A stretch of DNA of 64,000 bases from Rhodocyclaceae bacterium (lineage in GTDB: Bacteria > Pseudomonadota > Gammaproteobacteria > Burkholderiales > Rhodocyclaceae). The DNA is taken from assembly GCA_013791905.1 (NCBI GenBank), contig VMSX01000010.1, positions 124,001 to 188,000 on the forward strand, read 5' to 3'. The notes under the pieces are model-generated. The model was not told the DNA's origin, ran no database searches, and saw only the letters and a program-made list of their open reading frames with translations. How positions within the stretch are numbered: position 1 is the first letter of the stretch; each line of letters starts with the position of its first letter. Shown here in pieces: positions 34,265 to 42,611 of this stretch. The translations under genes were made by a program, and so were the position numbers.

Positions 34265-35143
34265 TCAATGTAATTGCGGCAGCGCGTCCTGCCTGAGGAT
34301 TTTTTTGGCGACAGCGCCCTTGACCGCCTTGTTGGGCGTTTCAAACCAGACAATGGCGCCGGTCGGGCAACGTTCGATGGGGCCCTGGGTGGCCCAAACA
34401 TTCAGTTCATAGCGGATGATTGCCAGCTCGCCCTCAAGGCGCATCAGGCCGGGCGGCGCATCGGCAACGCATTTGCCACAGGCGGTGCAGGCCACCTCGC
34501 AGGAGGCCTCTGCCGTGTCGCCGTCAGCCCGGTTCTTGCAGGCCATCCACAGGCGGCGACTGACCGGCTCCAGAGAAAACAGGCCCTTGGGACAAACCTC
34601 GACACAATCGTTGCAAGCCGAACACTTGTCGGCATCTACCCTGGGCAAGCCATGCTCGTCCAGATGCAGCGCATCGAAACTGCAAACGATCTCGCAATCA
34701 CCCAGGCCCAGGCAACCCCAGGCGCACTCCTTGCCGCCGCCACCAACCACGGCCGCCGCGCGGCAGCTCTTGAGACCGGCATAACGGGCGCGGGTATAGG
34801 CGACATGTTTGCCACCGGCACAGGCCAGCCGCGCCACTTTTTTCTCGATGCTGCCGGCCGCCACGCCAAGCAAGTCGGCGATGTCTTTGCGCTGCTGCAG
34901 TGAACTGACGGTGCATTGCGCCGGCACGACTTCGCCGATCACCACTTTTTCGGCAAAGCCGCGACAGCCGGGCATGCCGCAGGCACCGCAATTCGATTTG
35001 GGCAGCAAATCCTCGACCTGCTCGATGCGGGGATCTTCATAGACGAACAGCTTGCGGCTAGCCAATGCCAGCAACCCGGCGAGGAGAATGCCGAGCGCAG
35101 CCATGAAGCCACTTGCCACCGCCAGATTCGACATCGCTTCCAT
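34265..35143 (-). CDS. rnfB: Rnf electron transport complex subunit RnfB (multi-cluster ferredoxin-like)
   Basis: A 292-residue subunit with an N-terminal helix (ASGFMAALGILLAGLLALAS), the 4Fe domain NCGACGMPGCRGFAE...C, then CAWGCLGLGDCEIVC, CSACNDCVEVCPKGLF and CTACGKCVADAPPG motifs. A C-terminal RCPTGAIVW follows, which seems longer than many proteobacterial RnfB proteins. RnfB accepts electrons from ferredoxin. The start at 35143 (MEAMSNLAVASG) is chosen by family resemblance; a Met three codons later is possible. It is the first gene of the cluster, 28 bases before PFOR. Confidence 0.92.
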   Translation of the reverse strand: MEAMSNLAVASGFMAALGILLAGLLALASRKLFVYEDPRIEQVEDLLPKSNCGACGMPGCRGFAEKVVIGEVVPAQCTVSSLQQRKDIADLLGVAAGSIEKKVARLACAGGKHVAYTRARYAGLKSCRAAAVVGGGGKECAWGCLGLGDCEIVCSFDALHLDEHGLPRVDADKCSACNDCVEVCPKGLFSLEPVSRRLWMACKNRADGDTAEASCEVACTACGKCVADAPPGLMRLEGELAIIRYELNVWATQGPIERCPTGAIVWFETPNKAVKGAVAKKILRQDALPQLH

Positions 35144-35521
35144 GAAAGATAAACACCCCCCACACTGGGCACGCTTTTGCAGCGCACCATAATCACAAAC
35201 ACCGCCCGCAAACCAACCCGACCACCGGGGTCGGAACTTCGAAGGAACGCAGGCGAGCTTTCGTTGGGCAACCAAGACACACGCCTTACGGGCATGTGCA
35301 TCAACGACCACCACGGTGCGGCCAGGGGGTGTCCCGGCCAACTTGGCGAAAAGGCGGCTTGCTGCCATTTCGGAATGGCACGTACAAGATTGCGCCCTGT
35401 ACGTGTTCGTGATGCAGTGCAGTATAAGTACTTCCAGAACAACCCTACAAACAGTATTTTTAATGTCTTATATAAAACATCTTTTGCGGCGATGAGTCGT
35501 GTCGAGGAACAAGACGAGCAC
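35144..35521 (-). promoter_or_regulatory. 378-bp leader upstream of rnfB, possible promoter near 35405-35450
   Basis: No convincing gene. On the minus strand TTGTAG, a 17-base spacer and TTATAC (about 35412-35440) resemble a sigma-70 promoter, in the only AT-rich tract of this spacer (TTTTTAATGTCTTATATAAA near 35456-35477). The 260-base distance to rnfB would leave a long leader. The rest is GC-rich, open in several frames, and not recognised. Confidence 0.35.
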
Positions 35522-36433
35522 TTAGCCGGCGTTCTCCCCGGATTGTTCAAGACCCTGAAGCGTCAAAGCCAGTTGGTCGGCAAGCGCGCGCACACGCTTT
35601 GGCTGCGCCCGGCTGGGGGGGAACAGCAATTGCACGGGTGTGGGGGGCGGCGCAAAGTCGGGAAGCAGCTCGATCAGCTTTCCTGCCCGGAGATCCGGTC
35701 CGACATCCAGTTCCGACTTGAGCATGATCCCGTGGCCATCAAGACACCACTGCCGCACCAGCGCGCCGTCATTGGCCACCCGGTCGCCGCGCACGGTGAC
35801 GATCTGCTGCAGAGTGTTTGGGCCAAATCGCCAGACATTGTCCAGATTCGCGCCAAACCGCATGACCAGACAATTGTGCTGCTTCAGGTCGACAGGTTTT
35901 TTCGGGGCGCCGTGTTTTTCTAGATAGCTGGGCGCGGCACAGAGCACGCGCCGCCGCAGGCCAAGGCTTCTGACGCGCAATGAGCTGTCGGTGATCGGCC
36001 CGAACCGCAAGGCGATATCAAACCCCTCACCGACAATATCGACAAAGCCGTCCGAAAGCAGAAGCTCAACCGAGATGGCCGGGTGCGCTGACAAAAAGTG
36101 ATTAATTTCAGAGGAAACAACGGTTCGCCCGATATCACTTGGGGCGCTGATGCGGATCGGGCCGGACAGGGTTTGCGCACCCAGGCGGATGCGGCTTTCC
36201 AGGTCCTCGACCTCGCCCAAAACCAGTTTGGCGCCTTCGACCAGCGCGCGCCCCTCATCCGTCAGGCTGGTCCGGCGTGTCGTGCGGTTCAACAGGACGA
36301 CGCCGAAATGCGCTTCGAGCGCAGCAAGCCGTTCCGACACAGTGGTCGGCGAAAGACCCGCTTCGCGACTGGCGGCGGCCAGGCTGCCTTTCTCGACAAT
36401 TTGCAGGAACAGGGCGAAGTTGTTGAGCAACAT
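35522..36433 (-). CDS. LysR-family transcriptional regulator (CrgA/YafC-like branch)
   Basis: A 303-residue regulator: HTH MLLNNFALFLQIVEKGSLAAASREAGLSPTTVSERLAALEAHFGVVLLNRTTRRTSLTDEGR and a C-terminal effector domain (GPIRISAPSDIGRTVVSSEINHFLSAHPAISVEL, DGFVDIVGEGFDIALRFG). This is the pattern of the LysR branch which often controls neighbouring redox enzymes. It is divergent from the monooxygenase/alcohol dehydrogenase pair with a 98-bp spacer, so it is the likely regulator of that pair. Confidence 0.92.
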   Translation of the reverse strand: MLLNNFALFLQIVEKGSLAAASREAGLSPTTVSERLAALEAHFGVVLLNRTTRRTSLTDEGRALVEGAKLVLGEVEDLESRIRLGAQTLSGPIRISAPSDIGRTVVSSEINHFLSAHPAISVELLLSDGFVDIVGEGFDIALRFGPITDSSLRVRSLGLRRRVLCAAPSYLEKHGAPKKPVDLKQHNCLVMRFGANLDNVWRFGPNTLQQIVTVRGDRVANDGALVRQWCLDGHGIMLKSELDVGPDLRAGKLIELLPDFAPPPTPVQLLFPPSRAQPKRVRALADQLALTLQGLEQSGENAG

Positions 36434-36531
36434 TACACGGCTACTCCGGATTATATTTTCGTATATTGACACTTTATCCGGCTTTAGCAAATGTCTATAG
36501 TGCTCCCATCGTCAATCCAGGAGCAAAGGCA

Positions 36532-36822
36532 ATGACCCAACTCACCATCGTTGCCAACATCCACGCCAACCCCGACCAGATAGATCTGGTCAAGGCCGAG
36601 CTGGAAAAGCTAGTGCCGCTCACGCGTGCCGAAAAGGGCTGCATTCAATATGAACTGCACCGTGACAACACCGATCCGGTGCATTTCATGTTCTACGAGA
36701 TATGGGAATCGCGCGAACTGTGGCAAACCCACATGAACGCCCCGCACCTCGCCGCCTACATGCAAGCCACAGACGGCGCCGTCGCGGAATTCACGCTGAA
36801 CGAAATGACCCGCATCGCTTGA
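36532..36822 (+). CDS. antibiotic biosynthesis monooxygenase (ABM) domain protein, YgiN-like
   Basis: A 96-residue ferredoxin-like-fold protein: LTIVANIHANPDQIDLVKAELEKLVPLTRAEKGCIQYELHRDNTDPVHFMFYEIWESRELWQTHMNAPHL. This is the ABM pattern found in quinol monooxygenases such as YgiN. CAGGAGC lies upstream of ATG 36532. It is followed 30 bases later by the dehydrogenase gene. A role in quinone or aldehyde detoxification is inferred from family and context. Confidence 0.9.
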   Translation: MTQLTIVANIHANPDQIDLVKAELEKLVPLTRAEKGCIQYELHRDNTDPVHFMFYEIWESRELWQTHMNAPHLAAYMQATDGAVAEFTLNEMTRIA

Positions 36823-36852
36823 CCAACCCCAGAGACCAGGAGGTTTACAAAA

Positions 36853-37863
36853 ATGAAAGCTGTCGCCCTGACACACTATTTACCCATCGACAACCCGCAA
36901 GCGTTTCTTGACGTGGAACTGCCCAAGCCCACAGCAGCCGGACGCGATCTGCTGGTCGCCGTGAAGGCCGTCTCCGTCAACCCGGTCGACGCGAAGGTCC
37001 GCCGCCCCAAAGACACGGTGGAAACCACCCCGCGCGTCCTGGGCTGGGACGCCAGCGGGATCGTCGAAGCGGTCGGCCCGGACGTCACGCTCTTCAAGCC
37101 CGGCGATGAAGTCTATTACGCCGGCGACATAACCCGGCCGGGCACCAATGCGGAGTTTCAGCTGGTCGATGAGCGCATTGTCGGCTTCAAACCCAAGAGC
37201 CTCGGCTTTGCCGAAGCCGCGGCGCTGCCACTCACCACGATCACCGCCTACGAGGCTTTCTTTGACCGCCTCGGCATCGATCGCGACGGTGCCGACAAGG
37301 GCCAGTCACTGCTCATCATCGGTGCTGGCGGTGGTGTCGGCTCGATCGGCATCCAACTCGCGAAGGCGGCCGGGCTGGTCGTCATCGCCACGGCCTCGCG
37401 CCCGGAGACGGAAAGCTGGGTCAAGGCGCTCGGCGCGGACCATGTGGTCAACCACCGCAAACCCATGGTGGAACAGGTGCGTGCGCTCGGGTTTCAGCAT
37501 GTCGATCACGTTGCCATCTTCAATGACATGCGCCATTGGGAAACGGCGGTGGAACTGATCCGGCCGCAAGGCGGGATTGTCACCATCGACGACACCAACC
37601 TGCCGATGCCAATGGAAGGCATGAAGATGAAGGCCGCCAGCCTGCATTGGGAATTCATGTTCGCCCGCGCCATGTTTACAACGCCGGACATGATCGAGCA
37701 GCACAATTTGCTGAGCTATGTGGCGAAAGAAATCGACGCCGGACGAATTCGCACGACCCTCAGCGAAGTACTGACCCCGATCAACGCCAAAAACATCCGG
37801 GCCGCCCATGCGCTCATCGAAACCGGCAAGGCAAAAGGCAAGATCGTCGTCGAATCCTTCTGA
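36853..37863 (+). CDS. zinc-type alcohol dehydrogenase-like / quinone oxidoreductase family protein
   Basis: A 336-residue MDR-superfamily NAD(P)H-dependent oxidoreductase: MKAVALTHYLPIDNPQAFLDVELPKP, NPVDAKVRRP, LGWDASGIVEAVGPDVTLFKPGDEVYYAG, and the Rossmann motif LLIIGAGGGVGSIGIQLAKAAGLVVIATAS. Catalytic zinc ligands of true alcohol dehydrogenases are not evident, matching the TIGR02817 zinc-type ADH-like/quinone-reductase group. AGGAGG precedes ATG 36853. It is co-transcribed with the ABM protein. Confidence 0.92.
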   Translation: MKAVALTHYLPIDNPQAFLDVELPKPTAAGRDLLVAVKAVSVNPVDAKVRRPKDTVETTPRVLGWDASGIVEAVGPDVTLFKPGDEVYYAGDITRPGTNAEFQLVDERIVGFKPKSLGFAEAAALPLTTITAYEAFFDRLGIDRDGADKGQSLLIIGAGGGVGSIGIQLAKAAGLVVIATASRPETESWVKALGADHVVNHRKPMVEQVRALGFQHVDHVAIFNDMRHWETAVELIRPQGGIVTIDDTNLPMPMEGMKMKAASLHWEFMFARAMFTTPDMIEQHNLLSYVAKEIDAGRIRTTLSEVLTPINAKNIRAAHALIETGKAKGKIVVESF

Positions 37864-37902
37864 AAGAAACGCCGTCCGGTTTCGGCTGGGTAGCAAACAA
37901 AG

Positions 37903-37927
37903 CTTCGGCCCGGCAATGGGGCCGAAG
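37903..37927 (+). terminator. hairpin downstream of the dehydrogenase gene
   Basis: CTTCGGCCC (37903-37911), loop GGCAATG, GGGCCGAAG (37919-37927), 40 bases after the stop. Followed by TAGATTTAT, a weak T tract. Confidence 0.6.
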
Positions 37928-38034
37928 TAGATTTATCGCCTAAGTTTGAAATGAAAAAATCGACTCCTTAATCGAATAGTGGTTCGGCTGTGTTCAGCAT
38001 CAGTAAATACTTGCCACTCCATCAACACCACGGT

Positions 38035-38601
38035 CTACTGCACAATTTCTCCATTAATGGCTGAAAACACGTAGGACAGGCCATCGACAGTCTTCAAATG
38101 CAGGGTATTCGCTTTTTCGTCGTAACGCTGCTCAGACAACCAAAAGAAATGGCTGACAGTATGTCTTAGATTCTCTCGGTTCTTAACCAGATCACCGATC
38201 GTATAACGCTTGGTCTCCACACCTCTGGTATAGAAAGAAACCGCCAGCTGGTCCATTGAGGATGCCCAAGGCCCCATGCGTACAAGGTGCTCGCCATCCT
38301 GGTTGGGATAAACCTCAAACGCATACCAAGATACTGACCATAGCGGGGTCTTAGAGCCCTTGAGGTACATGCCCGACAACTTATAGGTACGCCGTATGTT
38401 GGCGTCGCGGTCGACTACCCCAACATCGTCCGGCGCCCCTGGATCAAACAATGGGTTATCTCGTTTTGCAAGCATAACAAAGACGTAGCCGCTCCCACCA
38501 ACGTCCACGACGTAATCGCGAGGGGGCCTTGCACGGTCCGCCCAAGCCAGGAGTGGTAGCGACAACAAAATCGCGAATAACCCAACCGAGGTCGTTTTCA
38601 T
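38035..38601 (-). CDS. exported protein of unknown function, 188 aa
   Basis: Signal peptide MKTTSVGLFAILLSLPLLAWA, then DRARPPRDYVVDVGGSGYVFVMLAKRDNPLFDPG, WSVSWYAFEVYPNQDGEHLVRMGPWASSMDQLAVSFYTRG and a C-terminal VDGLSYVFSAINGEIVQ. The alternating aromatic/hydrophobic pattern suggests a beta-rich periplasmic protein. No family is recognised. The start at 38601 is chosen because it begins the signal peptide. It is divergent from the TPR/PDZ gene, separated by a 230-bp AT-richer spacer. Confidence 0.75.
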   Translation of the reverse strand: MKTTSVGLFAILLSLPLLAWADRARPPRDYVVDVGGSGYVFVMLAKRDNPLFDPGAPDDVGVVDRDANIRRTYKLSGMYLKGSKTPLWSVSWYAFEVYPNQDGEHLVRMGPWASSMDQLAVSFYTRGVETKRYTIGDLVKNRENLRHTVSHFFWLSEQRYDEKANTLHLKTVDGLSYVFSAINGEIVQ

Positions 38602-38830
38602 GTGGATCAATGCGGCGTCAACAAAGGAATTGTGTAATCGGCAATGACTCACTGTTTAGTCGGATCCGAAATATGTTCGGAGATTATCGATTTAACCGGA
38701 CATTAGTGAAGAAGCCATCTAGGCAACCTGTCTTTTCTACCACGACTGAGAGATACTGTCATTGATAGAAATAGGCTGGTCGTTTTACAGCGCAAGATAG
38801 TTTGAAGGGCACTTCAATACGGAGAGAATC

Positions 38831-39958
38831 ATGAGAACGAAAATCTCACGCTTATTTTTTCTGATGTTACTGCTGGCCGCGTCCCCCGTAATGGCAGCAG
38901 CCCCGTCCCCGGAGGCTCGCCGTCACATGGTGAGGGGTATAGCCGCCGTTGAAATGGCGAAAGGGGATGCTGATCTGGCTCTCGCCGCCGATGAGTTCCG
39001 CAGCGCCACCAACCTAGATTCGACACTGGCAGCAGCTTGGTACAACCTGGGTGCAGTGCAAGTAAAACTGGGGCAGTTCGATGCGGCCATCCAGAGTTAC
39101 AAGAGTTATCTTAAACTGGCACCCAACGCCCAAGATACCCAAAAAATAGAAGATGAAATCATCAAGCTGGAGTTTCGTCAGGAACAAGTCACTAAGTCAA
39201 AGGCTCGCGAAGGGTTTTGGATTGCTTCCGATGGAACGTATTACCTGTTGAAAGACGCTGGCAAGCGCATCACGCTGGTGGCTAACGAACACCGGATATC
39301 AGACAACGAGGCCATATCAACGACGAATCCCAGCACCTACGTTGGCGATCACGCCATTTTTGAAAAAGAACAACTTAGTTTCAACCTTGATGCAACCAGC
39401 AGCAAGCTGGCAGGTACCTGGACACATACGGCAATAACTGTGCAAACCTGCTCTCTCCCGGAAGAAAGCGGGGATGTCACAGGCGAATTTCGTGACGCAG
39501 AAGGAGCCATGGTGTTGCGTTACGTAAGAACAAAATTCCGTGCCTTATGGAATATTAATTTATTCACGTCCGAACGCTATTGCGTCAATGTGACCCCGCT
39601 GAAAAAACTGGAAGTCGAAACAACCCTCCGTGGACCAGTACCGAACGGCAATATCAGTATCCCCACGAAAGGCCTGCATCTATACGTGGAAAAAGGTCTT
39701 TTTGGAGGCTATAAAATCGGGTGGGGGGGTGATCTTAAAGCAGGTGAAATTCCCCAGAACTCCGCACACTATGCAGCCGGACTTAGAACCGATGATGCGA
39801 TATTGGCAATTGATGGTAATGAGGTAAAAAAACTCTCCGCCGGGGATATCGAATGGAGATTGTGGGGTAAGGTCGGTACCGAAGTTGAACTCACTGTTGT
39901 ACACAAAGGCAGTAGCGATCCGGTTTCCGTACGATTGAAACGCATCCAGATATTCTGA
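38831..39958 (+). CDS. exported TPR and PDZ-domain protein of unknown function
   Basis: A 375-residue protein. Signal peptide MRTKISRLFFLMLLLAASPVMA, a TPR region (AAWYNLGAVQVKLGQFDAAIQSYKSYLKLAPNA, residues about 73-105), a central beta-rich part with two widely spaced Cys (VQTCSLPEE, ERYCVNVTP), and a C-terminal PDZ-like domain (HYAAGLRTDDAILAIDGNEVKKLSAGDIEWRLWGKVGTEVELTVVHKG). GGAGAG lies before ATG 38831. TPR plus PDZ suggests a periplasmic adaptor; its partners are unknown. Codon use is more AT-rich than in neighbouring core genes. Confidence 0.82.
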   Translation: MRTKISRLFFLMLLLAASPVMAAAPSPEARRHMVRGIAAVEMAKGDADLALAADEFRSATNLDSTLAAAWYNLGAVQVKLGQFDAAIQSYKSYLKLAPNAQDTQKIEDEIIKLEFRQEQVTKSKAREGFWIASDGTYYLLKDAGKRITLVANEHRISDNEAISTTNPSTYVGDHAIFEKEQLSFNLDATSSKLAGTWTHTAITVQTCSLPEESGDVTGEFRDAEGAMVLRYVRTKFRALWNINLFTSERYCVNVTPLKKLEVETTLRGPVPNGNISIPTKGLHLYVEKGLFGGYKIGWGGDLKAGEIPQNSAHYAAGLRTDDAILAIDGNEVKKLSAGDIEWRLWGKVGTEVELTVVHKGSSDPVSVRLKRIQIF

Positions 39959-40475
39959 TTTAACTACCCTTGTAGCAGCATAGCGGGAAACGAGAATACA
40001 ACCCCAAAATCTGCTGCGCACCTTCCGGGCTATGTCTACTTTGTGGCTCCTTTACAGCGCAGCGACACATAGAGTGCAATAAGCGTAGCGAATTGCACCG
40101 AATACTCCCATTCAGTTTCAAGGTCCCTTGAGACACTTTCCATGCGGCACTTTCCTGCCGGGTTGGCTGCCTTCTGCGCTTCGCCGGGGTAATGCCTCAT
40201 CGGCATCCGTTCTACCCAAGCGCCAGTTTGATAGGTCAGAAAAACAAAGCCCGGCATCAGCCGGGCAGAGGTAGGGGACACACCACCGGGATGCGCGGTT
40301 GCCGCGGAACCAGTAGCCGCGAAAGGTCGGCGCGGGCGGCACGGCGATTACTCAATCCGGGCAACGGACACATTAGAGGATCGGCAATATAGAACCGTCA
40401 AATCTACAATACATTTTAAGCAGTTAACACTCGTCGATTACCCAACTACATCATCTTCATCGAAGGAACTTCCCT
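39959..40475. other. 517-bp spacer, no confident gene; diverged family-A copy at 40322-40346
   Basis: An 81-codon minus-strand frame (40036-40281, MSPTSARLMPGFVFLTYQTG...) is open but unrecognised, and I do not call it. At 40322-40346 AAAGGTCGGCGCGGGCGGCACGGCG-like sequence resembles a family-A unit with one extra base. The remainder shows nothing I can name. Confidence 0.5.
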
Positions 40476-40820
40476 TCAGGCACCCAGCGCGGCAAGCGCG
40501 CCAAGAAACAGTAGCGCAAGAAGGATCAGCAAACCCCACGCGAGTACGCTGGTCCGCCCACGTTCGGCGGTAGTCTCAAGTTCCGATGTCGGTGAAGCCC
40601 GCTTGGCCAGCATCCACCCGAAAACCACGAATACGAGCAGCCCGAATGCCCCGACGACAAGCGCTGTCAACGGACTGCCGACTGCCAGGTTCTGGCCGCG
40701 CATGGCGAGAAACACCGCCACTCCAAAGCCGGCGGCCGCGGCGATGCCACCAAGCGCCTTTGCGAACATCAACGGCAGTGACCGAATCTCGGCCCGCACA
40801 TTCCCGACAATCGTTCCCAT
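40476..40820 (-). CDS. small membrane protein, 114 aa
   Basis: Three probable membrane segments (ALGGIAAAAGFGVAVFLAM, LTALVVGAFGLLVFVVFGWMLA, SVLAWGLLILLALLFLGALAALGA) separated by short polar loops. N-terminal MGTIVGNVRAEIRSLPLMFAK. Family not recognised. AAGGAAGGTGT lies just before ATG 40820. The next 250 bases (40821-41073) contain no gene that I can support. Confidence 0.72.
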   Translation of the reverse strand: MGTIVGNVRAEIRSLPLMFAKALGGIAAAAGFGVAVFLAMRGQNLAVGSPLTALVVGAFGLLVFVVFGWMLAKRASPTSELETTAERGRTSVLAWGLLILLALLFLGALAALGA

Positions 40821-41073
40821 ACACCTTCCTTTTTTTTCCGCAGCGTCATCGCCCGGCTAATGCCGAAAGCAGAAACTGGTAAGCACTTTTTCGTAATCCG
40901 GCAGGAATACATCAAAATCTGCCTGCCTGACCGTATAGGGTAGCGCGAAGAAACCGTCAACGACGGAAATCACAAGATCAGTAGCAGTATGTACACCGGT
41001 TTCATTCCAGAATCTTCTCGCAAAAAATGATCCATTTCGTCAGAAATACTGACTAGATAGACAGGTCTCCCCT

Positions 41074-42393
41074 TTATTTGCGAGAACATTCCCGCGCAAA
41101 CTCCGTTTCGGCCTTCTTGAGGCGATCACCACGTTTGCGCATTTCCACATTCAGCTTTTGCACGGCCATCAGATACTGCTCGGCATTCATGTTCATGGCA
41201 TTGATCTGCTCCCAGGCAAGCCCGGTGGCAAAGGCGTCGTACCAGGAATCAAACATCGCCCGGGCGGCTGTCTCGGCTGCGAATACGGTACTCAATCCGC
41301 CTGCCAGATGCTTCGCCAAAGGAGCGTTGGCGGCCAGTCGTTTCCAATTGTCGCGCTCCACGATGAGCCCGAATAGCATTTCACCCGTTTCGCGCAGTTT
41401 CATCCCGTTTTCCTGAAAGATGGAGGTGGGAGATTCACCGGGGTCCTCCAACATCAACGGTGCGTTGCCCCCCAGAGTTAATGCAGTGTCAATATTACTG
41501 TATTTCTTGCCAAGGTCCGCGACGATATCCTTTTCACGCACATTGAATTGCCGCGCAATCCGAATGCTGTTGCGCTTGTGCGGGTCTGTGGTGCTGGCAA
41601 GCAGATCGGCAAGATCGCCAGCGTTCTTTTCCAGCCCTTCGCTGGCAAGATCATTGATGCGCTGGAGCTTGCCCAACGGCAGCGCCAGCCAGAGAAACTG
41701 ACCGCGATCCTTCGCGCGCTCCACGGCCGTCGTCATCGTTTCTTCCCATTCGCTGCGCAGTCCCTGATCAGAGGCGATGGTGCGGCTCAAGCGTTGCGCA
41801 ACTTCTGCCGTTTGCCGGAGAGACTGCCGATAAGCTGTCACGCGTTGCTGGGCGACTTCACACTGTTGGGGTGTCCATGCGACCCTCAACCCGGATGAAG
41901 GCACTGGGATGACCGGCTTCAGCGCCAATGGAGGTTCTGCGGGTGCTGCAGGCATTTTGAGCGTCATCTCGCTCGGATTACTGACGTCGGCTCCCTTGAT
42001 CTGGCCCTTCAGATTCTTCAGGTCATCCTGAAACTGCCGCTGTTCCGCAGCGTCCTGGGCCTTCTTTTTTTCAGCAAGAATCGCTGCCTGATTCACGGGT
42101 TCCCCCGTTGCCTTACTGGTGCTGGGTGACTTAGTTGCAGGGGGATCGCAATTCATGCAGGGCGTGCAAGATATCCTGAGGCTCCCATCCGGCGATCTAC
42201 AACGCATGGTCATATTATTGACTGCCGCCATGCATGCGCTGGTCGTTTGGAATGGCCCCTGAGTCTCGCTACCCGAGATATGTCTGTTATAGCAGCGGCA
42301 ACTGACCATGCATGCAGCTATGGCCGGTGGTGGCACCCAGGCAAAGGTAGCAAGCAGAACAACAATGAAACACGAATAACGATTCAAGCTCAT
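41074..42393 (-). CDS. exported Cys-rich/coiled-coil protein of unknown function, 439 aa
   Basis: Signal peptide MSLNRYSCFIVVLLATFAWVPPPAIA, then a Cys-rich N-terminal domain (CMVSCRCYNRHISG, SACMAAVNNMTMRCRSPDG, SCTPCMNCDPP) likely disulfide-bonded, a low-complexity linker, a helical segment with charged heptads (ILAEKKKAQDAAEQRQFQDDLKNLKGQIKG), a Pro-rich stretch (PAAPAEPPLALKPVIPVPSS), and a long helical C-terminal domain. No family recognised. It stands alone. The helical C-terminus might be a secreted-effector-like or assembly domain, but nothing shows this. Confidence 0.75.
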   Translation of the reverse strand: MSLNRYSCFIVVLLATFAWVPPPAIAACMVSCRCYNRHISGSETQGPFQTTSACMAAVNNMTMRCRSPDGSLRISCTPCMNCDPPATKSPSTSKATGEPVNQAAILAEKKKAQDAAEQRQFQDDLKNLKGQIKGADVSNPSEMTLKMPAAPAEPPLALKPVIPVPSSGLRVAWTPQQCEVAQQRVTAYRQSLRQTAEVAQRLSRTIASDQGLRSEWEETMTTAVERAKDRGQFLWLALPLGKLQRINDLASEGLEKNAGDLADLLASTTDPHKRNSIRIARQFNVREKDIVADLGKKYSNIDTALTLGGNAPLMLEDPGESPTSIFQENGMKLRETGEMLFGLIVERDNWKRLAANAPLAKHLAGGLSTVFAAETAARAMFDSWYDAFATGLAWEQINAMNMNAEQYLMAVQKLNVEMRKRGDRLKKAETEFARECSRK

Positions 42394-42528
42394 GGATCAA
42401 ATCCTACACCGCAGTGTGGATTAATGTTGAACGGCCACTTACCGTATTTCGGCTTAATGAAGCATACCTGCTTGCAATTTTCGCCAGCGGAAGGTTTGGG
42501 TCTACACCAGGGAAACAGTGATCAAGTC

Positions 42529-42598
42529 CGTCACACCGGCGCGGGCCGGTGTCCAGCTTGTTGATCACCATGGATTCCGTATATGCGCCGGAATGACG
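42529..42598. repeat. dispersed palindromic repeat (family C), copy 2
   Basis: CGTCACACCGGC at one end, a GTCCAG core, GGATTCCG and GCGCCGGAATGACG at the other, matching copy 1 at 18599-18667. It lies just beyond the stop of the second EamA gene. Confidence 0.75.
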
Positions 42599-42611
42599 AA
42601 CTCCGCTGCCC

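Noticed and set aside
34939-35550. Long minus-strand frame extending upstream of rnfB, and the longer RnfB start at 35368
   Set aside because: The extensions have no recognisable protein character, and RnfB-type proteins begin near the membrane helix at 35143.
40036-40281. 81-codon minus-strand open frame as a gene
   Set aside because: No clear ribosome-binding site, unrecognised sequence and an overlapping alternative frame; insufficient support.
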